Shown here: positions 45,217-55,794 of the stretch, piece by piece
Numbering within the stretch: the first letter of the stretch is position 1
Layout: each line of letters starts with the position of its first letter
DNA from: Microbotryum silenes-acaulis
Taxonomy: Eukaryota; Basidiomycota; Microbotryomycetes; Microbotryales; Microbotryaceae
DNA: 64,000 nucleotides
Direction: 5' to 3'
NCBI GenBank assembly: GCA_003665825.1
Contig: QPFY01000010.1
Coordinates: 868,001-932,000, forward strand
Notes under the pieces: generated by a model
Database searches by the model: none
The model's input: the letters and a program-made list of their open reading frames with translations, nothing else
Told to the model about the DNA's origin: nothing
Program-made: the position numbers and the translations under genes

Positions 45217-47394
45217 AATGTGAAAAACACTGGCTGCAGTAATTTTACCATGAGTTCGAATGATTAATGGTGTGACAATGATTACTGCATTTGCAATATC
45301 AATGTGCACGAACCATGACATGTCAGGCAGGGTTCAGCCCACTGTTCGGATGGTTGGAAGTAATGGGGAGTGCGAGCGCGTCTCTGCAGAGCGTCCTCTT
45401 ACATGGCTCGGAGGTTCCCCTTGCCCGTGCCGAGTGACTTTTCACTCGAAGCGCCAGTTGTTACTCGAGTAACTGAAGCACGAACCTTGTCAAAATAGGT
45501 GAGTAGGTCCCTTCAGTATGACCAACATATCTCCTGTCGTCAGGCGGAGTTCAATCTCCATACTTGGATGTACGCACGAGCGTCCTCCTACGGGAACAAG
45601 GGTCGGAGGTTCCCCTTGCCCGAGCCATGTTCCCGTGAACACTGCACCTGAAGGCGCCTGTTGCCACCCCTTCCTCGGAATTGAGTACGATTTTGCTAGA
45701 AGCATCGCTGCTTGTGGGCACTGTCGCATGCTCTATGCGTCTCGACTTGTGCTGACATCAGCCGGGAGGTTGAAGCTGAAATTTCAAGGCTTAGCTCAAG
45801 TTGCCGCCTTGGAGAGGCCACTGTGGGATCACTGCGATTGAGTCCGATGTGATACACACCGGGGAAACCCTTGCGATTCGAATTGGTTTCTCACTGGTCA
45901 TGGGTACCGAAGAGCCCACACGTCATCAGTGAGTAAATTCACTGCCTGCTATTGGGCCGGCGCACTGCGTCGGTGACTCCGAGCCTCACTACGCGCTCTC
46001 AGCAGCGGACAGGACGTTGAGAGGAGCTGAAGGAGCGAAATGTGCGCAATATCTACTCTTACAAAGCAAAATAAGGCGGCCAAGCTAATACCTGTGGCCG
46101 TTAGCCAGTGTGCTTAAAGCATTTCCTCCGACTTTTCCGAAGATTTCTTGGTACTAAAATAATTGTGCTGTTAATGAGATCTAGTCAATAAAAAAAAGTA
46201 GTATTCTCGCGTCGCTTGACATCTGGTGGCGCCGGCCGCCGGTGGCAACTTCGGATGTTTCCAATCCGTTGTGACTAAATTTTGTTTTCAACACACCGAA
46301 ATCGCTTTGTGACAAAATCTGAACCCTTCCATCGACTTTCAACCGGAGTTTGAGTCGCTTTTTAGGAGCTTCAATTTTAGTGGCGTCGCCGCAGTCCCAC
46401 ACCAGCGGGGATCCGCCAAGCTATTCCTTGACAATGCTCACAAAGTAAATGTGAATGCGACAAACCAATTCTCTTTTGGCGTGGACAGGCATCCACATGT
46501 CAGCCTGCAAGGGCGAAGGAGCGGCGACTGGGAGTTACCCGTCGGAGTCCCGGGCCCACTCACTGGATTCCCGGCAAGGTGGGGTGTAATATTTGTAATA
46601 GGCGGCCAATACGAGACGTGCGATTTGCTACATACCGAGCGTGAGCAGCGCCACTTGGATCGGATGCTAGGAACGGCGAGATTCCCTGACAGTGTTCCTC
46701 TCACACTTCAAACCCTAGTAATGATAATTTCAACTTTAGCACGAAGGGTCGCCTGGTACTTTGGAGTTGAGAAGACCGGCTCGCCTTCCAGACTGAGTTG
46801 ATTGGACAGATCAGATGGAGCGAAACGTCGGGACCCCCGTGGCAAATACCTGATGCCCACACCGCGTGAAACACACTTTCGGACGAGGCACGACATGCTG
46901 GCGGGTTCAACTCGGGGCAAGCACTTGAGCATGGACCGTCATACTCGGTCGCTAGTCGTCATAATGCGAGATCGGATAAGCCTTTTTGGGCCGTGCGCCA
47001 GTGTAAAATGATCTCGAAACACCTCGAACACCTCGAATACTCAGTCGCGGAAATCCGGAACTGCGTATGTCAGAGCGCACTTAGAGAATTGCGGATCCAG
47101 AGCAGTCTATTTCGGAGGACGCAGAGCATGTTACAATCTGAAATTTTCAGAAAACGGAGCATTTCAGTATTCTTGTTTTGCGGAAGCAGCAGAGGTATCA
47201 TTACGGCGAACATCATGCAGCATACGCTCGCGGCTTTGGTGCACTACAGGCACGATCCTTAGCGTACTAAGTCCAGTAGTCATCTTGCTTCGTCCAGCGG
47301 CATCCACTCGTTGTATCTTCCAACTCAGCCCTACACTTCATGTCCGTCCCAGCGCGCCGGCTCATCTCGGCGTCGAGAGCTGCTGCCCTAAGCT
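45217..47394. other. Non-coding interior of the KDZ element
   Basis: 2.2 kb between two convergent genes. It carries two diverged copies of a hairpin-forming repeat (45389-45470 and 45578-45666). ORFs here start on non-ATG codons and have no recognisable content. Confidence 0.55.
45389..45666. repeat. Two diverged direct repeats with hairpin arms
   Basis: Copies at about 45389-45470 and 45578-45666 share GAGCGTCCTC and the core TCGGAGGTTCCCCTTGCCCG (45408-45427; 45603-45622). Each core is bracketed by complementary arms: GCTCGG/CCGAG in the first, ACGGGAACA/TGTTCCCGT in the second. Arms differ in sequence but both pair, which hints at a conserved structure. Confidence 0.6.
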
Positions 47395-49315
47395 CTAAGA
47401 GTGCTCGTCGGAATCGGGGCGGCTCACCGCGCTGCCATCTTGGCCGTTGGCAGGGATAGCTACACCATCTTCATCTTCTTCATCCGCTAGTACCTCTTCC
47501 GTTAGCCTGAATCTCAACTCTCCTGCACGCAGCAGGGGAATGATACGATCCAAGTCGGCACCCGACATTTCTTGCTTGGCCATGGGGCTGGCGAAGTCCG
47601 TCTCCAAGTTGAGGCTCGGGCCGCATTCAACTACGATACTGGCCTGTTGCATGAGCGCGGTTGGGTCGTACACCAACCTGGGCGGTTTGCTCTTGTTTTC
47701 GTGCCCTTGGTTCTTGGTACGTCGCATCACGGCATCATCTGCACCGAGAAGAAGACTCATCGTTAGTAGTCAACAAGTGAGCAGCAACTGAAATCTCGGT
47801 TAGAACATAGTCCACACTGAAAAGTTTTTTCACAATCGTGCTGTACCACGAGGCTTTTGTTTCAAGATTCGCTTCCTTCAGTGGCGCCTCCCAAACTGCG
47901 TGACAGCGTAACGGACATCAATCAGCAAGTGACAATAGTCTGTCGGCGCGTGCACCTACTGACTAGCTGCTTCCAATTCGGCCTTTTTGTGCTCCAAGAA
48001 CGCTCTACCGGTAACGCAATCCGCGAAGTCGGAGAGCAGCTGTCTTGAACCCAAATTATCGCCCCAGTCTTGTCGATGGGCAAAGGCCAAACCACCGGGG
48101 CTCGCGACCATGAAACGCTCCTTATTGAGTTCAGGAAGATCAGAAGAGACCACAGCAAACAATTGGAGTCCATATTTTTGCGCATATGAAGTGCTCTGGG
48201 TCGGTTTTGAGGGTGTTATGATCCTTTCAGTTACTTTACTGTGAGCAGTATCAAATTGAGCTTGGACTCACCATGGTTTCCAACGCGGCCTGCATACATC
48301 GGCGCGCTTTCTTAATGGCTTCGTGACTCATCGGCTTGTTTCGGGCGATCTTGATGGAGGATGAACCTTCGGTCGCTTGCGTTGCTTGCGTCGCTTCCTC
48401 ACGCTCCAAGGCAAGCGCCGCGTCAAACCTCGTCATCACCTCTGCGTCATCCTTTATGTCGTTCCAATATGGCTTTGCGAGCTTAACCCTCTCCACCAAA
48501 TTGGTCGGCACTAAAGCGGACCAACCCAGCCCGTTAGTTCAACAACAGCGTAGTGCAATGCTATGCTAGAATTTAGCATGAGGTAGTCAAGAGCTGTGCC
48601 TACCTTCCAATCCATCTTGAACTGCCAGCGATTCGAAGTACTTGCTCTGCACAAAGTCATTCCAGGAAGTGGGAGAGCCAAGGCGAGTCACGGGCGCAAC
48701 AATGCTCCTCAAATAATCGAGTCGAATATTGTGTCGGATACAATACTCGAGCTCTTCGTCGTGTCTTTTCTGGGCCCATTGCTCGTGCATAAGTCGTTCG
48801 GATTTGCGACAGTTGCGCTTAGGGATAGCCTTGCTTTGTTCGTGGAGGCTAGGGCCCATCGGCCTCTTCGCTGGCGTCAAAGGCGAAACTCGGATCGGTA
48901 CGGTGGCAACAGGGACTTCGACGCGGGCGAACTGTTGATCCGCGGCAGAAAGTGGTGATGGATGCATTGTCGGGGTGCTTCCATCTACTGATGAGAAACT
49001 CGGCGAGGGTTGCAGGACGCCCGACGATGTATTGGCTTCGTCCATTGGCAATTGAAGGGGGTCAGGCAGCAGGCGATTGGCGGCGGAATCGGCGGGACAG
49101 GAGGGTCGACTTGATGGGTGCCCTGTGCTAGCTGCGCTGCCTAGGACGGGGAGGTCGTATGGGAAGGCGGACGCGTGGCTACCCGACTCGAGCGAATAGG
49201 TTGGATAATCGATGTTTGCGAACGCGGGAGCGTCAAGCGGTCGGCTGGGCGGCGCAGGACTTGGATGGTACGCATCATATTGCTCGCTAGACGAAATGGC
49301 ATTGGAAGAGAACAT
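47395..49315 (-). CDS. Second KDZ-element gene, unknown function (534 aa)
   Basis: Model of five exons: 49315-48604, 48510-48272, 48195-47964, 47895-47818 and 47738-47395; every phase closes. I do not recognise the product. The N-terminal 130 residues are Ser/Pro-rich. A basic stretch follows (KAIPKRNCRKSERLMHEQWAQ), then SWNDFVQSKYFESLAVQ ... ERVKLAKPYWNDIKDD, loosely like a small HMG-like helical DNA-binding fold (weak, by eye). Next comes a compact region with YGLQLFAVVSS and FMVASPGGLAFAHRQDW, and an acidic tail. It lies wholly inside the element, convergent with the transposase, so it travels with it. No TET/JBP dioxygenase motif is present. It might be an accessory transposition factor or captured cargo. 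Confidence 0.65.
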
Positions 49316-50010
49316 CGTGCAGGCAGAGGCTGGAAGGCGAACAGGGGAAGGTCAGAACGACACGGTGCTGCATTAAACCAATCAAACAGCGCGTCGACGA
49401 CCGCGCAGCCGCACTTCCACCACGCACCCAGAGACTTGTTTGTGAATGGTTATCCAGGAGGGAAGGAGCCCGCAATGTTCCGAGGCCACGCGATGAATCT
49501 ATAGTTAAGACGTGGATGTCAGCAGGCCCTCAGAAGCTCGTTCTCTGGTAAAAGCCCGGACGACGATCGCCGGACATACACGTGGGGCTTGTCGAGCGCC
49601 GAAGCGTGGAAACTTGGTATGAGTTGGCGATGTGAAAGGATCACAAGATCAATGGAGATCAACGAGGGACGTGACGTGTATGCGGTTCAGCGATCGAGGA
49701 CGAGGATATTCGCGGCGAGACCAATGGGTCTTGTGTTGAATGTACGGGCGAAAGGGGGCCTAAGGACAAGAGCTGTCAACGTATCAACAACGCACAACAC
49801 GCGTCGATTCCGTCAGATCACGTGTTGCATTGGGCCAGACATACCACGGCTTCAGCAGTGCTGAGGCGTTAATGGATATACCTGGACTTCAACAAGCTTT
49901 TCTATAAGCTCTACAAGCTTCTCCCGCCAATGACTTACGTCATAGGGCCAAGCCGGAAAATCATTTCCGGATCAATTGTAATGACTTTGAACCATTGCGA
50001 GCTTGTTCCC
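49316..50010. other. KDZ element right sub-terminal region
   Basis: Upstream (promoter) side of the second element gene, running to the right TIR. No ORF of substance is seen. Confidence 0.5.
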
Positions 50011-50131
50011 GCGCCGAGTTGCTACCGTCGGTAGCAGTGTTGCTACCGGGCTCAGGTCGCCTATTTGCATAGGTTTTTCTGGCCGCGCGGCGGCGCTACT
50101 AAGACTGGTTACTTTTTAATCTGCCTGAGGT
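50011..50131 (-). repeat. Right terminal inverted repeat (121 bp)
   Basis: The exact reverse complement of 40773-40893 by base-by-base reading. Confidence 0.95.
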
Positions 50132-50132
50132 G

Positions 50133-50141
50133 GGCTGACAC
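50133..50141. repeat. Target-site duplication, right copy (GGCTGACAC)
   Basis: Matches 40764-40772. It lies 52 bp upstream of the TTC1-like start codon. Confidence 0.85.
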
Positions 50142-50193
50142 CCCTCCTCCGGCTTGTTGGATAGCCAGCTAGAGCTACAGCGCACGTAACGAC

Positions 50194-51578
50194 ATGGACT
50201 CATCGTCGTCATCCTCTTACCGTTTCGAAGAGCTACCACCCTCGCCCACGTCGTCGACGCATAGCTTTCATTCGACCGACGACTTTGATCAATCAGTACC
50301 AGAACCACCAACAGCAACGTCATCGACCACCACCGCTCAAGCTCAACCGAACCCATCAACTCGGGAACGAGCCAAGCCGAGTACGAGCGAAGGAGAACCG
50401 TTGGGGCAAGATGAGACTGAGGAGGAGGACGAAGACGACCCCGATCATGACCACGACGACTCGGTGTGGTGGACACCCTCCGAGCTGAGAGCAAGTTCCG
50501 GCTCACTATTTCCTCGCCAACATGATGTGACTATCGCTTCAGCCGCTTATCAAGCCAATCTCATCCACAGGACATCCTCGATCGGTCATCCGCCTTCAAA
50601 ACCCGAGGGAACACCCTGTTTGGCAAAGGCCAATGGCAGGAAGCTCTAGACTGCTACCGAGAGGGGCTCGTCGAATTGCCCGTGCGCACCAAGCCGGGCG
50701 TCAAGATCGTCAAGGGCAAGCAAAAGGAAGAGCAAAAGCAAGACGAGGAACACCCAAACTCGACGGAAAACATCCTCGACGGTGTCGACAAGCTCAACCT
50801 CAAGGAAGAGCCGGCCAAGGAAGCGGAGCAAGAATCTGATCCCGAAGAGGTCGAACTCGTCGAGTTGAGATCCGTCTTGTTCGCAAATGTGGCTGCATGC
50901 TGCTTGAAGATGGTCAGTGAAGTCTGGACTCTAAGTTTCAAAGCCTGAGCTTTGCGACCAACGAAATATGTTGTCCCACAGGAACGATGGAAGGAAGCGG
51001 TCGAGACCTGCGACGAAGGTGAATTTTTCTGTAAGGGCTGCTGGTCTCAACTGACATAAGCTCACCCTATGTTCCAATAATCGCATAGCACTCGAGGAGA
51101 AACCAAAATACATGAAGGCCCTCCATCGACGTGCACTCGCGAACGAGCAGCTCGGCACCTGGTCCTCGCTCACCTCGGCTCTGGAGGGTAAGCTACATAT
51201 CAAAGCATCGAACGATCAATCGCGATAGGTACCAACAAGGCTCTTCTTTTATCCTACAGACTACGCCGCCTTGTCCGCCCTTCCCGATCTTTCACCCTCC
51301 TTCAAGCAGCAGATCAAATTTGCGCAAACGCGCTTGACCCCATTAGCCAAGGCACAGCAAGAGAAAGAGCAGGCCGAGATGATGGGCAAGCTCAAGGATC
51401 TGGGAAATACTGTACTCGGTGAGTAAACCAAATCCGGTTTGAAAGAGGGCTGCTGGATTCATGCTAAGGCCGAACTGGGATGGCATTCTCCTTCGCAGGC
51501 AAATTCGGTCTGTCGACGGAGAACTTCAAATTTGTCGAGCAGCCGGGTGGAGGATACAGCATGAATTTCCAGCGATGA
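50194..51578 (+). CDS. TPR protein, TTC1-like
   Basis: Six exons: 50194-50526, 50571-50912, 50982-51018, 51089-51187, 51260-51418 and 51499-51578 (349 aa). The N-terminus is acidic and Ser-rich with an EEEDEDD patch. Three TPR units follow: FKTRGNTLFGKGQWQEALDC, a second across LRSVLFANVAACCLKMERWK, and a third across EEKPKYMKALHRRALANEQL. The C-terminal block (MMGKLKDLGNTVLGKFGLST and the final YSMNFQR) matches the conserved end of TTC1, a TPR adaptor linked to Hsp90 and G proteins in animals. Intron 1 as modelled is only 44 nt; a longer alternative donor at GACTCG|GTG (50464) also keeps frame. The KDZ element ends 61 bp upstream of the ATG. Confidence 0.84.
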
Positions 51579-52585
51579 CAGCCGCTTGTTGTCCTTGTTA
51601 CTGTAAGCCAAGTCTATCCGCTTCGCCCGCTATACAGCCCGCATGGGTGTCGTCCCAACTCGATTCGAGTTACTGCAATGCACTCCCGCGGTCAAGGACG
51701 CCGTACACTGCTTGAGAGCCTCCGGCATGACTTGTCGATAACTCGCAGAACACTACAGTTGCTGTCATGGCCCGCTGCTACCCACCAGGACTTTGTGCTA
51801 GGTAGGCAGCCCCACACCCCACTCCGACGATCTCAAAAGATCTGGGAATAAGCTACGTATCACGAATGAGATGATTGTCGGGTCGGGCGGGCGGAGGTAA
51901 GATCACCGCGCCTGATCGGCCTGATCGATCGCACCCCGCGGGCTTTGAATGTTTCCCCCATGAAATTGCCCCAAGCTTCTCCATCGGTTCATGATGATTG
52001 CTTTTCGGACGCTACCCTACTTGTGCATTTTACACGTCATTTTCGGTGATGTGTGTGGAACTTGATCCAGTGCATTTCATGGGTGGTATTGTTGCGCATG
52101 AAGTCGTCGAGAGATCGCCGTTTCGGTCTCAGAGGTTGTCTGCGGACCAGTGCTTCATTGGTACATCTCAAAACAGTGAGAGGTACTCGCTGATCTGAAT
52201 GAATGGCTGTGATAGATTTGTACAACTCTAAACGCCAAGCGGACGAGCAAGTCAGTTGTTAGAACCAGTCCGGACCAAAATGATTACAGGGTGACCCGGC
52301 GAGTGAGATCGACCGTCCGGTTGGGAAATTACCGCGGTGCCGATAGAGCTCAAGATTCGAGACGGGGGTCGTAGCGAATCGGAGGCGGCGTAAACCAAGC
52401 CCGAACAGATCCGTGGGGCTGTGGCCCAGGCTGGGCTTTGGCTGGCTTTGGACGACGAGCCAGAATGCGGACGCGCGCCGTTCGGCAACTTTCGCTGTTC
52501 TTGCCCTTCCTCTTCCCACACCCTCTTCTCTGCTTCTTGTCTCACCTCTCCCACACCACACCAAACCTCCCCCTTCTTGCCCAAG
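51579..52585. other. Intergenic region
   Basis: About 1 kb between the TTC1-like gene and glutamine synthetase, ending in a CT-rich tract typical of a strong fungal promoter (about 52495-52580). No gene is seen. Confidence 0.5.
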
Positions 52586-55220
52586 ATGAACCCCAACGTC
52601 GCCCACCCCAACTTGCTCCAAAAGGTACGCTGCCTTAACGCTGCCTGTCGAGCGGGCGTCATGGGCAATCCGGTCGGTCGTGTGTGTGTCGTGAATTCGC
52701 AGCTGACGTCGATCGATGCTCCGCTTCCCGGCGTCTGCCCCCTACAGTACATGGACTTGCCCCAAGGCGACAAGATCCAAGCTGGTAAGTCCACCTCACC
52801 GAGGAGGCTTCTGTAGTCACGACAGGGTGCCTGTTTCGAAGTGTAGCCGTCGGAATGAGTGCTGATTGTGACCCTGTCCGCCTTATCGCCCAACGTCCCG
52901 CTCGTTTCACCGCTTGCTCCCACCGCTCCTCTCACCGCTGCGCCGCCGGCTCTCTTGCACCCTTCACAGAATACATCTGGGTCGATGCTGACGGAGGACT
53001 CCGATGCAAGACGACCGTGAGTGTGCCCTCCCTTCGTTGTGTCTGCGGTACTTGGTCGTCGTCGTCGTGTGTTCTTTTTGGCTGTGCTCGTCCCGACGGG
53101 CGGGGAGGCGTTATCATCCTGCTCCGTTCGGGATCAGTAGCCGAGCCGTCTTCGCCCGCGCCTGAGCGCGCTGCCGCCGGTGCCGCCTTGAGCCGCTCCG
53201 TGAGCCGCGCCTGGCTGGGGCTTTTGAGTGATCGCCCGCGCGTTGGGTCACCCGTTTGTCATAGCTAATGATGGCCCACCCGACCCTGTGAGCGTCAATA
53301 ATCCCTCAGCGACACCCCGAGTTCCGAGCTGTGCACAGCTTCACGAACCCGAGCTGCTCGGGTCGCCTGGGACCGACTTCGGGGTCGTCATTTCCCCGCT
53401 TCTGTCTGTGTGTTGGCCTGGTCTGTGGCTGCTGATGGATGTGATGGTCGCCGCGGCGGGGAGGAGTGGCGTTTGGTGATTGCTTATCGGGATCTTTGGA
53501 AACGGAGAGTGTCCTGTTTCAGCCATGACCCGGTTGGCCGCGGCCGTTCTCACCTTCGGGCGCGCGAGTACACCGCCGGGCTGTGGGGCAAGGCAGGGAG
53601 GGCCATTGTAGCATCGGGTTGCGCTGGCTGGGCTGGGCTGGGGCTGGGGCTGTACGACGTTTGTACTGGCTTCGGCGTTCGGAACGTCTCATTTTGGCCC
53701 GTCCCGCGGCTTCGCGCGCTGCAGCACTCTCGAATCCCCGCAGGCTGTTGGCTAGACTGCTGTAGTGGTTCCCAGAGTCGATGGCGGCGACGGACGACGG
53801 CGACACCCACGGCTTCTCGGACTTTGGTCTTCCCCACGCTCCCGATTGTGTCTACCGCTGGAAGAACCTACTTTAACTGACCCGCGCTCGCGCTCCCCCG
53901 CTTCCTCGCCCGCTCCTTGTGTCGCCTTCTTCAGACCCTCGATGGGCCCGTCAAATCGATTGATGAGTTGAAGGAGTGGAACTTCGACGGCTCGTCGACC
54001 GGTCAAGCCGAGGGCCACAACTCGGACGTCTTCCTCCGACCCGCTGCGATCTTCAAGGACCCGTTCCGTGGCGGCAACAACATACTCGTTATTGCCGAGA
54101 CCTGTGAGTGTCATCATCCTATAGGAGTCGGGGCGCGAGATCACGGACCGCGGATTGCCGAATCCGTAGCGCGGCCGCGCGCAGTGCCGTTGGGCGGGCT
54201 GCCTTGGAGTGTCGATGACGCGGGTCACGCGACATGCTTCTGCGCGGGCTGCGCTTGTTGCACGGTGGCGCCGGTGCATCGTCACGGTGGTGTACAACGA
54301 CTTGTGACTCTGATCCAGAGTAGAGCGGCACCACGCGATATGGTCACCGTGGATGGGAGTCGGCGATGCTTCCCCGCACTGGACATGTTATTTCTGCTGC
54401 GTCGTCGAACCAACTTGCTGATTTGCCCCGCTCTCGTCTCCGACCAGTCAACAACGATGGTACTCCCAATAAGCACAACCACCGCTACAACTGCTCCAAG
54501 ACCATGGCCGCCGCTGCCGCTCATGAGCCTTGGTTCGGTCTCGAGCAAGAGTACACCATCTTCGGTACCGACGGTCGGCCCTACGGATGGCCCGCTGGAG
54601 GTTTCCCCGGTCCTCAGGGCCCTTACTACTGCGGTGTCGGTGCCGGCAAGGTCTACGCCCGTGACATGGTCGAGGCCCACTACCGCGCGTGCCTGTACGC
54701 CGGTGTCAACATCTCCGGTATCAACGCCGAGGTCATGCCCTCGCAGTGGGAGTTCCAGGTCGGCCCGTGCCCCGGCAAGGACATGGGCGATCACCTCTGG
54801 ATGGCCCGCTTCCTCTTGATTCGAATCGCCGAGGAATGGGGTATCACCGTCTCGCTCCACCCCAAGCCCCTCGCCGGTGACTGGAACGGAGCTGGTTGCC
54901 ACACCAACGTCTCGACCAAGGCCACTCGTGCTGAAGGCGGCCTCAAGGTCATCGAGGAGATGTGCGACAAGCTCTCGAAACGCCACGCCGAGCACATCGC
55001 CGTCTATGGTGCCGACAACGACCTCCGTCTCTCCGGTCGCCACGAGACCGCTCACATCGGCTCCTTCTCGTACGGTGTCGCCAACCGTGGCTCGTCGATC
55101 CGAATTCCCCGCGCCGTCGCACAGGAGGGCAAGGGCTACTTCGAGGACCGCCGCCCAGCTTCCAACATCGACCCTTACCAGGTCTGCGACATCATGATCC
55201 AGACCATCTGCCTCTCGTAA
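52586..55220 (+). CDS. GLN1: Glutamine synthetase (type II, eukaryotic)
   Basis: Five exons: 52586-52624, 52748-52784, 52970-53016, 53935-54103 and 54448-55220 (354 aa, the usual length). Family blocks run in order: [58 protein letters not shown] (metal-binding Glu), [37 protein letters not shown], and the C-terminal [14 protein letters not shown]. It makes glutamine from glutamate, ammonia and ATP in the cytosol. Introns 3 (918 nt, 53017-53934) and 4 (344 nt, 54104-54447) are very long for this genome and lie early in the gene. The codon bridged by intron 4 gives Phe where Tyr/Trp is common. Confidence 0.97.
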
Positions 55221-55794
55221 ATGGATCTTCTCTCCACACCCCGCCTTCCCACCTACTCCCCTGTCTCAACGACCATCGTATGCGCCCCGCTTCATATCAA
55301 GAAAACCAAATCTAAAAAAGCACATGTGTTAACGATCGGCCCCCGATCTCCCTTTCTCCTAACCGTATATTCCTCTACTTCACCTCCCTGCGTGGGGTCT
55401 GCCCCCCCCGCCCGTTATTATAGCTACTTAGCCTCCTTCTGAAGACGAGCCTGACTCGTTCTCAACCCTCCTCCTCCTGCTTACTTTCTCCTTCTCCTTT
55501 CTCCCTCCCAATCTGTCTTCTATTCAGCTGTTTGTTTCTTTGGTCCACCCCCGAGTCTTTCTACTTTGCAACGATCACATCACATCGACAAGCCCGGCCG
55601 GTTTCTGAGAGAATGTGAAAGCAGAGAGAAGCTTCAACTTGCCTTCGACGCTCATTCTAATCGGTTCCTGTCCCATTTCTTCGCTTGGTGGATATGGAAT
55701 CCAGGACCGAGCTAGTACTACTACTCATACAACAACATGCTCTACATAACCGAATCCTATGAATCTACCCAAGATGACTTCGGCGGTTCATCTC
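55221..55794. other. Convergent intergenic region (GS / MFS)
   Basis: Pyrimidine-rich 3' flank of glutamine synthetase followed by the 3' flank of the MFS gene. No ORF of note is seen. Confidence 0.55.

Larger units (their letters stand above)
40773..50132 (+). mobile_element. Complete KDZ-type DNA transposon (9.36 kb)
   Basis: The element is bounded by 121-bp terminal inverted repeats (40773-40893 and 50011-50131) in which I find no mismatch, and by the 9-bp direct repeat GGCTGACAC on both sides. The right copy of the duplication is preceded by one extra G (50132). Inside are a KDZ transposase gene (+, 41274-45216), a 2.2-kb non-coding stretch, and a second gene on the opposite strand (47395-49315). 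KDZ elements are known for large size, TIRs and a target duplication of about 8 bp; these fit. Identical TIRs and an open transposase reading frame point to recent insertion and possible activity. Confidence 0.93.

Noticed and set aside
46451..46801. 116-codon ORF in the KDZ element interior
   Set aside because: It opens on GTG rather than ATG, and the product has no family character.
47395..49315. TET/JBP dioxygenase as KDZ cargo
   Set aside because: The expected HxD…H and R motifs of 2OG-Fe(II) dioxygenases are not visible in the translated exons.
52252..52935. 227-codon minus-strand ORF over the glutamine synthetase 5' end
   Set aside because: It overlaps the GS promoter and exons 1-2 and has no recognisable motif; GS exons there are certain.
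53410..53880. 156-codon ORF inside GS intron 3
   Set aside because: Low-complexity Gly/Arg/Trp-rich translation, no homology by eye, and lies within an intron required by GS.
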